Shown: one piece after another, positions 1 through 8,308 of the stretch
Position numbering within the stretch: the first letter of the stretch is position 1
Layout: each line of letters starts with the position of its first letter
Assembly (NCBI GenBank): GCA_902780635.1
Contig: CACZGH010000016.1
Location: 20,723 to 84,722 of the forward strand
DNA: 64,000 nucleotides
Reading direction: 5' to 3'
Source of the DNA: an uncultured Prevotellaceae bacterium
GTDB taxonomy: Bacteria > Bacteroidota > Bacteroidia > Bacteroidales > Bacteroidaceae
Program-made: the position numbers and the translations under genes
Notes under the pieces: model-generated
The model's input: only the letters and a program-made list of their open reading frames with translations
Told to the model about the DNA's origin: nothing
Databases searched by the model: none

Positions 1-591
1 TGTCTGTGTGAAAAGATCTTCTGTGGTGCAGAAGAGATTGGGCCGTTGCCACCGCCACTGTCCTTTCGAACTGTCGTAATAGCGACCGTGGCTTGCTGCC
101 ACTGACAGGTGCCGACCCTGTAGTCCGCGGCTGATATCGTTGGGGCGCGACAGATTGGTCACCCAGGGCTTGCCTTTATACTCGATGTTGCCCCAGGTGC
201 GGCTGTGGTCGAAGTCGTCCGCGAGACGGTTGGGGATGAGCTGTTCGATGTTGTGCCCATTGGTGCGTATTCTCACTTTGTAGCCGTCATAGGCTTTTGG
301 CAGCAGGTTTTTCACCTGGTGGTAGATGCCTTTTACCACTTCGGGCGTGAATTCCTGCTCGCCGAAGCGATAGTCTGCCGTGACAGTGATGACCCGCTCC
401 TGTGTGTCGGTCTGACAACTGGACAATTTGGAGTTGACGGGAAATCCTGACAGTCCTACGGTGTATGACTCGAAATACCTTTTGAGGGCATTGTCTAAGT
501 TTTGTTTGTCTGCCGCACTCTGTGCCCATGCTGGCTCTACATGGAGAAGGCAAGCGCATGCAGCCGCCATCAATAATGTGCTGACTCTCAT
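1..591 (-). CDS. Secreted xanthan-lyase / golvesin-like protein, N-terminal part (cut by window edge)
   Basis: The reading frame is open to the left edge, so only about 197 N-terminal residues are visible. It starts MRVSTLLMAAACACL, a signal peptide ending near AWAQS, so the product is exported. Around residues 160-195 it reads LQGRHLSVAASHGRYY and then RPNLFCTTEDLFTQT, a pattern I associate with large Bacteroidales proteins named xanthan lyase or golvesin-C-terminal-domain protein, some of which carry an amidase-like fold. The ATG overlaps the stop of the upstream acyltransferase gene by four bases (ATGA), so translation is probably coupled. The specific substrate cannot be judged from this fragment. 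Confidence 0.7.
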   Translation of the reverse strand, partial: MRVSTLLMAAACACLLHVEPAWAQSAADKQNLDNALKRYFESYTVGLSGFPVNSKLSSCQTDTQERVITVTADYRFGEQEFTPEVVKGIYHQVKNLLPKAYDGYKVRIRTNGHNIEQLIPNRLADDFDHSRTWGNIEYKGKPWVTNLSRPNDISRGLQGRHLSVAASHGRYYDSSKGQWRWQRPNLFCTTEDLFTQT

Positions 592-1148
592 GCTTCGGTG
601 TCTCCTATACTGAATTTCTCAGGATGCTTGCCTTTGAAATCCTTGAAATAAGATTTGATGGTTTTCATCTGTGCGTCAATGTTTCCGTCGGGTATGATAC
701 ATTGGGTGCATTGTATCAGTTTGCGCTCATAGTCAACGCCATAGAGCAGGATGGGCAGCTCGGCTTTCTGCGCTATGTAGTAAAAGCCTTTCTTCCAGTC
801 GGGGTTGAGCGAACGGGTGCCCTCGGGAGTGATGCACAGTTTGAAAGAGGAAGACTGTTGGGCCGTCTGTGCCAACACGTCGGTCATGCTCATAGACTTG
901 CTGCGCCAGACTGGTATGCCACCCCATTTTTTGAATAAAACGCCTAAAGGCCAGAAAAACCATTCCTTTTTCATCAGGAAATTGATTTTCAAGCCTTCAG
1001 CTCCGGAATACAGCCTTCCCAGCATGAAATCCCAGTTGCTGGTGTGGGGTGCCAGACAGATGATGTATTTGTCGGGGTGGGGGATAGTGATGTCCTTCTT
1101 CCACCCCAGATGTTTATACAAAAGCCAGTTACAGAATTTTTTCCACAT
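588..1148 (-). CDS. PlsC-like 1-acyl-sn-glycerol-3-phosphate acyltransferase
   Basis: A 186-residue protein with the acyltransferase HX4D motif in APHTSNWDF (about residues 33-41) and the substrate-binding PEGTRS motif (about residues 108-113). Members transfer an acyl chain to lysophosphatidate or related glycerolipids at the inner membrane. The sequence is short for PlsC and lacks a long N-terminal membrane segment. It resembles the small Bacteroidales acyltransferases annotated as glycerol acyltransferase, so the acceptor could be another lipid. Its stop overlaps the start of the secreted protein gene downstream, and a 90-residue gene lies 15 bp upstream, which suggests one minus-strand operon of three genes. 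Confidence 0.85.
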   Translation of the reverse strand: MWKKFCNWLLYKHLGWKKDITIPHPDKYIICLAPHTSNWDFMLGRLYSGAEGLKINFLMKKEWFFWPLGVLFKKWGGIPVWRSKSMSMTDVLAQTAQQSSSFKLCITPEGTRSLNPDWKKGFYYIAQKAELPILLYGVDYERKLIQCTQCIIPDGNIDAQMKTIKSYFKDFKGKHPEKFSIGDTEA

Positions 1149-1163
1149 GATGTGTATCTCTCG

Positions 1164-1436
1164 TTAATGGAGGTTGTTGATGTGGTCAATCACTTCTGAG
1201 ATTTGCTCTGAGAAGTCATTGGCCAGTTTGTCGTAGTAGACTTTTTTGCTCAGTCCGGGCTCGGGGTGTGAGATGCGGCTGATGAAATCCTTTCGGATTT
1301 TGACTATAGATCCCAGTAAGGCGTCCACGTTTTCTTGCGCGGGTTTGTTGCCGTAAAGGGAGATGGCCACACACTCTGCGAAAATGTCACTGCAAATACC
1401 GTTAATGGTACTCTTTAATAATTTTTTGTTAGCCAT
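1164..1436 (-). CDS. Conserved hypothetical protein, 90 residues, mostly helical
   Basis: A small cytoplasmic protein without signal peptide or membrane segment. It reads as amphipathic helices with many Lys, Asp and Ile residues, for example SIVKIRKDFISRI and EQISEVIDHINNLH. I do not recognise a named family; Bacteroidales genomes carry similar short proteins of unknown role. It is the first gene of a probable operon with the PlsC-like acyltransferase 15 bp downstream. The ATG (complement of 1434-1436) follows an A/T-rich leader. It could be a small regulatory or scaffold protein, but nothing in the sequence shows that. Confidence 0.7.
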   Translation of the reverse strand: MANKKLLKSTINGICSDIFAECVAISLYGNKPAQENVDALLGSIVKIRKDFISRISHPEPGLSKKVYYDKLANDFSEQISEVIDHINNLH

Positions 1437-1759
1437 AATAGGAAAGAATATAGTTTTTCTTTTATTTATATTGGCAAAGATAATAAAAATGGTTGATAGT
1501 TCAAAACGATTTCATCATTTTTTTGCCAGTTGAGTTTTTATGAACATTTTTCAACTTGTTTGTACAGGTGTGGGAGTGCTTCAACTGGGGCAGAGTGGCA
1601 TTTCGTTCGGAAATGAAAAGAAAAAGAATTATTTATTTTCATTTCTCTCAGTTATTTTGTAACTTTGCACTCCAAAAGTGAACTTTGGGTTCATCGCTGA
1701 TGAATCCCTTTGGTACAGTGTATTTTTAGTTAATTTTATATATACATTATCAGTAAATT
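1437..1759. other. Divergent intergenic region between the 90-residue gene and pfp
   Basis: No gene was seen in this 323-bp gap. It separates divergent transcription units. The right part carries the pfp promoter (TAACTTTG, 1660-1667) and a short leader with an imperfect hairpin at 1687-1708 (GGGTTCATC, 3-nt loop, GATGAATCCC). The left part is A/T-rich and should hold the promoter of the minus-strand operon, which I could not pin down. Confidence 0.6.
1660..1667 (+). promoter_or_regulatory. Bacteroidetes -7 box (TAACTTTG) of pfp
   Basis: TAACTTTG matches the TAnnTTTG consensus of the Bacteroidetes primary sigma factor. It would start transcription near 1674, giving a leader of about 85 nt before the pfp ATG at 1760. 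A TTTG -33 element is not clear. The A/T-rich run around 1631-1640 occupies that position. Confidence 0.6.
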
Positions 1760-3400
1760 ATGGAAAAGAGTGCATTGCAGCAGGCAAGGGCTGCCTATCA
1801 GCCCAAGATGCCAAAAGCGCTTCAAGGTGCAGTTAAGGTAAAAGAAGGCGAGCCCACTCAGAGTGTAGACAACCAGGAGGAAATCAAAAAATTGTTCCCC
1901 AACACCTACGGTATGCCGTTGGTGGAGTTTGTGCCGGGTGAGGAGAATGTAAGCAAGTCGATGAATGTCGGCGTGATTCTCAGTGGCGGTCAGGCTCCTG
2001 GTGGTCACAATGTGATCTGTGGTATTTTTGATGCCATCAAGAAACTCAACCCCGAGAACCGTCTCTACGGTTTTATCCTGGGTCCTGGTGGCCTGGTAGA
2101 TCATGATTATATGGAGATCACCGCCGAGTATATTGACAACTATCGTAACACCGGTGGTTTCGACATGATCGGCAGTGGTCGTACAAAACTGGAGAAGGTT
2201 GACCAGTTTGAGAAAGGATATGAGATCATCCGTGAGCTCAATATCAAGGCCATCGTCATCATTGGTGGCGACGACTCCAACACCAACGCTTGTGTGCTCG
2301 CAGAGTACTATGCTGCCAAGAACTATGGCGTGCAGGTCATCGGATGCCCCAAGACCATCGACGGCGACCTCAAGAATACTCAGATCGAGACCAGCTTCGG
2401 CTTCGACACCGCTACCAAGACCTATGCCGAGCTGATTGGCAATATCGAGTGCGACTGCAACTCCGCACGCAAATACTGGCACTTCATCAAACTCATGGGA
2501 CGTTCTGCCAGCCATATCGCTCTGGAGTGTGCCCTTCAGTGCCAGCCCAATATCTGTATCATCTCTGAGGAAGTGGAAGCCAAAGACCAGACCCTCAACG
2601 ATATCGTGGAGCAAATCTGCCAGGCCGTCGCTTACCGTGCAGAGCAAGGAAACAATTTCGGTGTGGTGCTCGTACCCGAGGGCCTCATTGAGTTCATCCC
2701 TGCCATCGGCCGTCTGATCGACGAGCTCAACGACCTGCTGGCTGCTCATGGCAATGACTATAAAGACTTGGAGCCTGAGGCACAGCGTGCTTACATCCTG
2801 GCTCATCTGACAGAGGAGAACGCCAAGACCTTTGAGACACTGCCTGAGAACGTGGCTCATCAGCTCTCACTGGAACGCGACCCACACGGAAACGTGCAGG
2901 TGTCACTCATCGAGACAGAGCGTCTGCTTTCCGACATGTGCGAGGCCAAACTCGCCGAGTGGGCAAAAGAGGGCAAATACAAAGGCAAGTTCGCCACCCT
3001 TCACCATTTCTTCGGATATGAGGGTCGTTGCGCCGCTCCATCCAACTACGACGCCGACTACTGCTATGCCCTGGGCACCAGCGCTGCACAGCTCATCGCC
3101 AATGGCAAGACGGGCTACATGGCCATCGTCAAGAACACCACTGCTCCCACCGACGAGTGGAAGGCTGGCGGTGTGCCCATCACCATGATGATGAATATGG
3201 AGCGCCGCAATGGTGAGATGAAGCCTGTCATCCGTAAGGCGCTTGTCGACCTGAATGGCAATCCTTTCAAGGCCTTCGTCGCCATGCGTGACCACCTGGC
3301 CAAAGAGACATGCTATGTCTATCCAGGTCCTATCCAGTATTGGGGACCAGCTGAGGTTTGCGACAAGACCACTATGACGCTGGCCCTGGAGCAGCAGTAA
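1760..3400 (+). CDS. pfp: Diphosphate-fructose-6-phosphate 1-phosphotransferase (PPi-PFK)
   Basis: A 546-residue cytoplasmic enzyme that phosphorylates fructose 6-phosphate using pyrophosphate, the reversible committed step of glycolysis in many Bacteroidales. GGQAPGGHN (about residues 76-84) forms the phosphate-binding loop. GGDDSN (169-174) has Asp where ATP-dependent enzymes have Gly, the hallmark of PPi use. PKTIDGD (197-203) holds the catalytic Asp, and MGRSASH (246-252) binds the sugar phosphate. The length fits the long PPi-PFK subfamily. It is monocistronic, with its own promoter at 1660 and a small repeat block downstream. A long antisense frame over this gene is a codon-usage shadow. 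Confidence 0.96.
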   Translation: MEKSALQQARAAYQPKMPKALQGAVKVKEGEPTQSVDNQEEIKKLFPNTYGMPLVEFVPGEENVSKSMNVGVILSGGQAPGGHNVICGIFDAIKKLNPENRLYGFILGPGGLVDHDYMEITAEYIDNYRNTGGFDMIGSGRTKLEKVDQFEKGYEIIRELNIKAIVIIGGDDSNTNACVLAEYYAAKNYGVQVIGCPKTIDGDLKNTQIETSFGFDTATKTYAELIGNIECDCNSARKYWHFIKLMGRSASHIALECALQCQPNICIISEEVEAKDQTLNDIVEQICQAVAYRAEQGNNFGVVLVPEGLIEFIPAIGRLIDELNDLLAAHGNDYKDLEPEAQRAYILAHLTEENAKTFETLPENVAHQLSLERDPHGNVQVSLIETERLLSDMCEAKLAEWAKEGKYKGKFATLHHFFGYEGRCAAPSNYDADYCYALGTSAAQLIANGKTGYMAIVKNTTAPTDEWKAGGVPITMMMNMERRNGEMKPVIRKALVDLNGNPFKAFVAMRDHLAKETCYVYPGPIQYWGPAEVCDKTTMTLALEQQ

Positions 3401-3410
3401 GATGGTAGGG

Positions 3411-3516
3411 GTACGGTGTTCGCTTTTCGGTGTTCGCTTTTCGCTTTTGGGGCGTATGGCGAATAGCGAATCGCCAAAACCGAACCGCTAATCATGAATA
3501 GCCAATAGCGAAGAAA
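3411..3516. repeat. Small intergenic repeat block with TTCGCTTTT / GCGAATAGCGAA units
   Basis: Between pfp and the lysozyme gene the sequence repeats GTTCGCTTTTCG in tandem (about 3417-3447). It then carries the partly complementary units GGCGAATAGCGAATCGCC and CCAATAGCGAAG. TTTTGGGGCG and CGCCAAAA can pair around the middle. It looks like a degenerate palindromic spacer or terminator-like element, not a gene. Confidence 0.5.
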
Positions 3517-3518
3517 CC

Positions 3519-4403
3519 ATGTATAAACGTGTCAGAGTATTCCTGAGCGAAGTGCCCTCTTATGTGTGGTGGGCGGCTGGAATCACTGTGATGGCACTTT
3601 ATACATGGTTTTTTTATTCTTTCTTTGTCGAGCCGTTTGGCTTCAGGTGGAGGGCCTTGTATGGTGAACCTTCCTACCCCGAGGAATATGATATCCATGG
3701 TATTGATATCAGCCATCATCAGGGGCGTATAGACTGGGCCAAACTGCGCAATGCCATGATCGCCAAGGGGCCTGTCAGGTTTGTCATGATCAAGGCTACT
3801 GAGGGCTCCGACTATGTGGATGAGATGTTTGAAGACAACTTCTATCAGGCACGTGACCATGGTTTCATCCGCGGGGCGTATCATTTCTGGAGCAACAGTT
3901 CGACAGCCCGTGAGCAAGCTTATTTCTTTTTGGATAAGGTGAAGCTGGAGAAAGGTGATTTGCCTCCAGTGCTTGACGTGGAGACCATCAATGAAGAACT
4001 GACAGTAGAGGAATTTCAGCAGGAGATTCTTGCCTGGCTTCATATCGTGGAAGACAGATATCATGCCAAGCCCATCATCTACACCTATTATAAATTCAAG
4101 GAGAAATACTTGAGCGACGCTCGCTTCGATGACTATCCCTACTGGATAGCCCATTATTATGTGAAGGAAGTGCAGTATACTGGCAAATGGAAGTTCTGGC
4201 AGCATACCGATGTGGGTCATCTGCCAGGCATCAAGGGTTACGTCGACCTTGATATCTACAATGGCAGCTATTATGACCTGAAAATGCTGACCATCAATTG
4301 GACCGCTCCCGATCCTTCATCGGAGCAGGATTCCGACCTTCAGCCCGACTCATCTGCCTACGACGGCTATGTGGCTGATACCATTTTTGTAGAAGGAGAA
4401 TAG
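3519..4403 (+). CDS. GH25 lysozyme (muramidase), membrane anchored
   Basis: A 294-residue protein. Residues about 17-38 form one hydrophobic segment without a clear cleavage site, so it is probably an inner-membrane anchor with the enzyme outside. The GH25 domain spans about 57-265. HGIDISHHQG (60-69) holds catalytic Asp63, IKATEG (91-96) and GAYHF line the site, and PPVLDVE (149-155) supplies Asp153 and Glu155. WQHTD and VDLDIYNG near the end complete the fold. The family cleaves the MurNAc-GlcNAc bond of peptidoglycan. The acidic, Ser-rich tail (about 270-294) is not part of the catalytic domain. Possible roles are wall remodelling or attack on competitors. Confidence 0.92.
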   Translation: MYKRVRVFLSEVPSYVWWAAGITVMALYTWFFYSFFVEPFGFRWRALYGEPSYPEEYDIHGIDISHHQGRIDWAKLRNAMIAKGPVRFVMIKATEGSDYVDEMFEDNFYQARDHGFIRGAYHFWSNSSTAREQAYFFLDKVKLEKGDLPPVLDVETINEELTVEEFQQEILAWLHIVEDRYHAKPIIYTYYKFKEKYLSDARFDDYPYWIAHYYVKEVQYTGKWKFWQHTDVGHLPGIKGYVDLDIYNGSYYDLKMLTINWTAPDPSSEQDSDLQPDSSAYDGYVADTIFVEGE

Positions 4404-4416
4404 GGCGTATCCCCAT

Positions 4417-5286
4417 TTAAATTGTGAAAACAAGTGTCACCCAGTTGCCTTTTTGGTGAGTGGAGAGCAGGGTCAGCCCTGTCTCGCTGGCATGGGTCAC
4501 CAGAACCGGAGCGTCTTCCTCATAAAAACCGCTGATGATGAGCAGCCCTCCTCTGGTCATCACTTCACGCAGTGCGGGGATGTCGGCCAACAGGATGTTG
4601 CGGTTGATATTGGCAACAATGACATCAAACATGCCGCTGACGTGAGACAGAACGTGAATGTCCCCGTGCAGCACAGTGATGTTGTCCACTCCATTGAGCT
4701 GGGCATTGTGTGTGGTGTTTTCCACGCACCATTCGTCGATGTCGTAGGCCACGATGTCCGAGGCTCCCGCTTTGGAGGCCACAATAGAGAGGATGCCGGT
4801 GCCACAGCCGCAGTCAAGGACACGCTTGGAGGTGAGGTCGGTGGTGAGCAACTGCTCTACGACCATCTGGGTGGTCTCATGGGTGCCAGAGCCAAAAGCC
4901 ATCCGGGCGTCGATGACGATGTCGATGTCGTGGGGCGTTGTCTCATCTATGGGATGTATCGTGTCGTGGATAATGCACTTGCCGGCTATCTCTATCGGGT
5001 CAAAACCGTTCTCTTCCCATGCCTCGTTCCAGTCTTTGTTTTCTACTTCCTCTATCTGGTATGACACGGTCACCCCACTGACAGGGAACTCTTTCATGCT
5101 TTCGTCAAGCGCGTGACGGTCGAGATGGTCTTCCTGTACATAACCGATGATGCCATCAGGCGTGTCTTCAAACGACTCAAATCCCGCTTCGGCCGCGAGA
5201 CCTGCTATGATGTCACGGATGGTCTGCATCAAATCGTCAGAGACAGGGGCACTTTCGACAGTAAATGTAGATTTGAAATACTGCAT
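4417..5286 (-). CDS. prmA: Ribosomal protein L11 methyltransferase
   Basis: A 289-residue cytoplasmic SAM-dependent methyltransferase. The N-terminal third is the substrate-recognition domain. FGSGTHETTQ (131-140) and LDCGCGTGILS (157-167) form the PrmA-specific and SAM-binding motifs. VANINRNILL further on is the PrmA version of the NPPY-like catalytic motif. It trimethylates ribosomal protein L11. It converges with the lysozyme gene and has a -7 box on the minus strand (TAATTTTG, complement of 5316-5323). Length and motif order are standard for the family. Confidence 0.95.
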   Translation of the reverse strand: MQYFKSTFTVESAPVSDDLMQTIRDIIAGLAAEAGFESFEDTPDGIIGYVQEDHLDRHALDESMKEFPVSGVTVSYQIEEVENKDWNEAWEENGFDPIEIAGKCIIHDTIHPIDETTPHDIDIVIDARMAFGSGTHETTQMVVEQLLTTDLTSKRVLDCGCGTGILSIVASKAGASDIVAYDIDEWCVENTTHNAQLNGVDNITVLHGDIHVLSHVSGMFDVIVANINRNILLADIPALREVMTRGGLLIISGFYEEDAPVLVTHASETGLTLLSTHQKGNWVTLVFTI

Positions 5287-5365
5287 AGCGACGTCTATTT
5301 AATGTATTTATGGTGCAAAATTATAAAAAATAGGGAAAAACCTATCATGGTTTAGGGTTTTTCCG

Positions 5366-5396
5366 TAATTTTGCACAGAAAGTTGCACTATTTTTG
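5366..5396 (+). promoter_or_regulatory. Two possible -7 boxes upstream of the Tyr/Gly-rich protein
   Basis: TAATTTTG (5366-5373) and TATTTTTG (5389-5396) both fit TAnnTTTG. The second leaves a leader of about 15-30 nt before the ATG choices at 5418 and 5430. The two might be alternative promoters. Confidence 0.5.
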
Positions 5397-5417
5397 CATC
5401 GTACTTAAAAGACCTAA

Positions 5418-6455
5418 ATGAATAGAGATATGAAAAAGCTGTTTTTACTTACATTGATGGTAATTGCTTTACCATTGTCCTTGTTGGCACAAGACGATAT
5501 GTACTTCGTGCCTTCGAAGTCTGCAAAGACCAAAAGCTCTGCGGCAGAAAGTCGGCCAGTGGATGGCCCGGTATATTACCGTGGGAGAAATGTGAGTGTC
5601 GATGAGTACAACCGTCGTCACATGCGAAGCTCTTACGAGAAGATCGGCACCGACTCTGTGGGTAATGACATCATCGAGTTCACTGCAGGAGACGGGGTCT
5701 ATCCTGAGAATGACACGATCTATATCGACAAGTATCTGGAGGACGACAAGGACTTCCGCTACAGTACACGCATGGGCCGTTTCGACGGATTCTATGGCTG
5801 GTACGACCCGTTCTTCCGTGGATACTGGGGATGGGGACGTTATCCCTACAGATATTATGGTTGGTATGACCCCTGGTACGATCCTTGGTACTATGGCTGG
5901 TACGATCCTTGGTATTACGGCTGGTATGACTGGTATTGGTATTCCCCATGGTATTATACTTCTTATTATTACTATGGCCCCGGATATTATCATGGTGGAT
6001 ATGTCTATCCCGATGCCACCAAGCGTCCGGACAATACAGGCAGAGGATACGCCGTTTCAACAGGACGTGGATATACGGCCGCTAATAATGGTTACTTTGG
6101 AGGCAGGGGGCTCACTGGCGGCAGATCTTCTGCGATGTCGTCAGGTTCGGGCAGCCGCACCACCTATACCAACAACTCTTCGGCCTACAGGCCAGGATTC
6201 GGTGGCAACCGCTCCACAGCTACGACACGTACTACTTCCAGCAGTAGGTCATATACCCCAAGGTCCAGCAGCTCATCATCCTATAGCGGTCCCTCTTATA
6301 GCGGCTCGTCTTCCAGAGGCAGCTCCTATAGTGGCGGAGGCAGCTTCGGCGGCGGAGGCAGTCGCTCGGGCGGTGGCTTCAGCGGCGGAGGCAGCACAGG
6401 TGGCGGCAGTCGTTCTGGAGGCGGCGGAGGCGGCGGTTTTGGTGGACGCCGGTAA
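5418..6455 (+). CDS. Secreted Tyr/Trp/Asp- and Gly/Ser-rich low-complexity protein
   Basis: A 345-residue exported protein of unknown function. A signal peptide (residues 5-25, ending SLLAQ) is followed by a short normal-looking region (to about 120). Next comes a stretch of repeated WYDPWY / YYGWYDP units (about 128-190), and then a Gly/Ser/Arg-rich tail with GGGS and SSYSG repeats. The second Met (5430) gives a cleaner signal peptide than the first. The aromatic-acidic repeats followed by a flexible Gly/Ser tail suggest a surface or matrix protein, but no known domain is visible. The porin gene lies 58 bp downstream on the same strand, so they may be co-transcribed. Confidence 0.75.
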   Translation: MNRDMKKLFLLTLMVIALPLSLLAQDDMYFVPSKSAKTKSSAAESRPVDGPVYYRGRNVSVDEYNRRHMRSSYEKIGTDSVGNDIIEFTAGDGVYPENDTIYIDKYLEDDKDFRYSTRMGRFDGFYGWYDPFFRGYWGWGRYPYRYYGWYDPWYDPWYYGWYDPWYYGWYDWYWYSPWYYTSYYYYGPGYYHGGYVYPDATKRPDNTGRGYAVSTGRGYTAANNGYFGGRGLTGGRSSAMSSGSGSRTTYTNNSSAYRPGFGGNRSTATTRTTSSSRSYTPRSSSSSSYSGPSYSGSSSRGSSYSGGGSFGGGGSRSGGGFSGGGSTGGGSRSGGGGGGGFGGRR

Positions 6456-6513
6456 AATCCACCATGCATGTTATAGCAAATGTTGAATACGAATTAAAGT
6501 TAATGTTACAGAT

Positions 6514-8079
6514 ATGAAAACGAGACACATCTTTTTGATCAGTCTTCTTCTGACAGGTGTTCAAGCCATGGCTCAGGAGACATACGAGAATGCTACAGTG
6601 GCCACACAGGATCTTAACGGTACGGCGAGATATGTGGGCATGGGCGGTGCGTTGGACGCACTTGGTGCCGACATCTCCACCATCAGCAGCAATCCGGCTG
6701 GCATAGGTCTGTTCCGCAGAAATCATGCGGATTTGTCCTTCGGCATGGTGTCTCAGCAAGATGCCGCCGACTATTCAAGGGGCAACAAGACCAATATGAG
6801 TTTCGACCAGGTGGGCTTCGTCTATTCCAAGCGCAGTGGTGAGAGATCTTTCGTCAATGTGGGCTTCAACTATCATAAGAGCCGCAATTTTGACTATATC
6901 TTATCCGCTGCAGGCGGGCTGAAAAATGCCTCACAAAATAAGTTAACGTATGCCAAGTTATGGAATAACCTGCTTTATCGTCCAGGCTTTGATGAGGGCA
7001 CGTTCGATTTGGACAATCCTTACTCCTCCTGCAATCAGCTCGACGATATCTATATGCGCAATCTGCTCTATGCCGCCGGCGATGGCAATGCCTATTTTTA
7101 TGAGGCCAACGGCTATGCTTTCGACAGGGCGCAAAAAGGCTATGTAGGTGAATATGACTTCAACCTCAGTGGCAATATCAACGATCAGGTTTATCTCGGA
7201 ATCACTTTCGGAATTTATGATGTGCATTACAGACATGCCACAGACTATTCTGAATCTATGAATTCAAATCCAGAGAATATCAACAATCTCTTTGTCTATG
7301 ACTCGCGCAAAATATCCGGTCAGGGCTTTGATGTCAAAGTTGGCGCCATTTTCCGCCCCATCGAGGACTCGCCCTTCCGTTTCGGTGTGAGCATCGCCAC
7401 TCCTACCTTCTATGACCTGAAGACGAAAAACTATACCGAGATCTCCGATGGAGCTTATACGGCATACGCCGACGACAGCTACTCCTTCAAATTCTATACA
7501 CCATGGAAGTTTGGACTGAGTATGGGTCATACGATTGGCAACATGGTGGCCATCGGTGCTGGCTATGAATATGCCGATTACAGCAGTATGGACACGCGTG
7601 TCAAGACCGGAGGCTATTATGACTACTACTGGGGTGTCGACTATGAGGACAGTGAGAGCGATGAGTTGATGAACGAGCACACCAAAAATACATTGAAAGG
7701 TGTCAGCACCCTGAAGATCGGTGCCGAGGTGAAGCCCACCCCCGAACTGGCTATCCGTGCGGGCTACAACTATGTGTCGCCCATGTACAACAAAGATGGC
7801 TATAAAGATGGCACCATCGACTCACCGGGTTCCTATTATTCATCTGCCACTGACTATACCAACTGGGATGCCACCAACCGCTTCACCTGTGGTGTGGGCT
7901 ATCAGGTAGGCAAGCTCAATCTCGACCTCACATACCAGTATTCATCCACACAAGGACATTTCAGCCCATTCATGAGCTATATAGACAAAGGATACAGCGA
8001 CTTGGACAATGTGGTGGACGAGCAGAAAGTTGACAACAAACGTCATCAATTGCTATTCACTCTGGGCTATTCATTCTAA
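6514..8079 (+). CDS. FadL/OmpP1/TodX-family outer-membrane transport protein
   Basis: A 521-residue outer-membrane beta-barrel with a signal peptide ending at AMAQE. The mature N-terminus has ARYVGMGGALDALGADIS and SSNPAGIGLFRR, the conserved plug-like start (the NPA signature) of the FadL/OmpP1 family. The remainder alternates short aromatic-rich strands and ends in LLFTLGYSF with a terminal Phe, the usual signal for barrel insertion. The family carries hydrophobic compounds such as fatty acids across the outer membrane. Bacteroidales members are often labelled hemin receptor without proof. The substrate here is unknown. It lies just downstream of the Tyr/Gly-rich secreted protein. Confidence 0.85.
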   Translation: MKTRHIFLISLLLTGVQAMAQETYENATVATQDLNGTARYVGMGGALDALGADISTISSNPAGIGLFRRNHADLSFGMVSQQDAADYSRGNKTNMSFDQVGFVYSKRSGERSFVNVGFNYHKSRNFDYILSAAGGLKNASQNKLTYAKLWNNLLYRPGFDEGTFDLDNPYSSCNQLDDIYMRNLLYAAGDGNAYFYEANGYAFDRAQKGYVGEYDFNLSGNINDQVYLGITFGIYDVHYRHATDYSESMNSNPENINNLFVYDSRKISGQGFDVKVGAIFRPIEDSPFRFGVSIATPTFYDLKTKNYTEISDGAYTAYADDSYSFKFYTPWKFGLSMGHTIGNMVAIGAGYEYADYSSMDTRVKTGGYYDYYWGVDYEDSESDELMNEHTKNTLKGVSTLKIGAEVKPTPELAIRAGYNYVSPMYNKDGYKDGTIDSPGSYYSSATDYTNWDATNRFTCGVGYQVGKLNLDLTYQYSSTQGHFSPFMSYIDKGYSDLDNVVDEQKVDNKRHQLLFTLGYSF

Positions 8080-8143
8080 AAAGGAAACGGATTTTACAAT
8101 TAAAGAAAAATAACATATTTTAGGCGGATTCCACCCAAGAAAA

Positions 8144-8175
8144 TTTGGAAAATCCAAATGAAATCAGTATTTTTG
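8144..8175 (+). promoter_or_regulatory. Near-consensus promoter of an orphan transcription unit
   Basis: TTTG (8144-8147) and TATTTTTG (8168-8175) are separated by 20 nt, close to the ideal Bacteroidetes arrangement. No gene on the plus strand follows: the next plus-strand start is beyond 9.3 kb, past a hairpin terminator at 8271-8303. Confidence 0.6.
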
Positions 8176-8181
8176 CAGCAT

Positions 8182-8303
8182 CCCATCAGGATCAAGTAAA
8201 AATGAAATGTAAGGAGGAAAAGGAATAGATTAGTTTTTTTAGTGGTTAATTTAGTTTTAGTAAGTATGTTGAGAGCTTGTCGTGAGACAAGCTCTCATTT
8301 TTT
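8182..8303 (+). ncRNA. Candidate small RNA, about 120 nt
   Basis: A strong promoter lies just upstream, and an 11-bp GC-containing hairpin followed by six T ends the unit. Between them the only ATG-initiated frame encodes eight residues (MKCKEEKE) and overlaps an AGGAGG run, which makes protein coding unlikely. The middle is A/T-rich and mostly unstructured, leaving single-stranded sequence that could base-pair with targets. The family is unknown to me. The start position is inferred from the -7 box. Confidence 0.4.
8271..8303 (+). terminator. Rho-independent terminator
   Basis: GAGAGCTTGTC (8271-8281) pairs perfectly with GACAAGCTCTC (8286-8296) across the loop GTGA, followed by six T (8298-8303). 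It closes the plus-strand orphan unit. On the minus strand it lies just past the stop at 8309 and may also end that gene. Confidence 0.8.
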
Positions 8304-8308
8304 CACCG

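Noticed and set aside
1736-2860. A 374-codon open frame on the minus strand opposite pfp
   Set aside because: It lies wholly opposite a strongly conserved enzyme gene, has no domain pattern, and arises from codon bias.
8201-8227. Eight-codon ORF (MKCKEEKE) in the orphan transcription unit
   Set aside because: Too short and overlaps the purine-rich run that might look like a ribosome-binding site; a non-coding RNA is the simpler reading.
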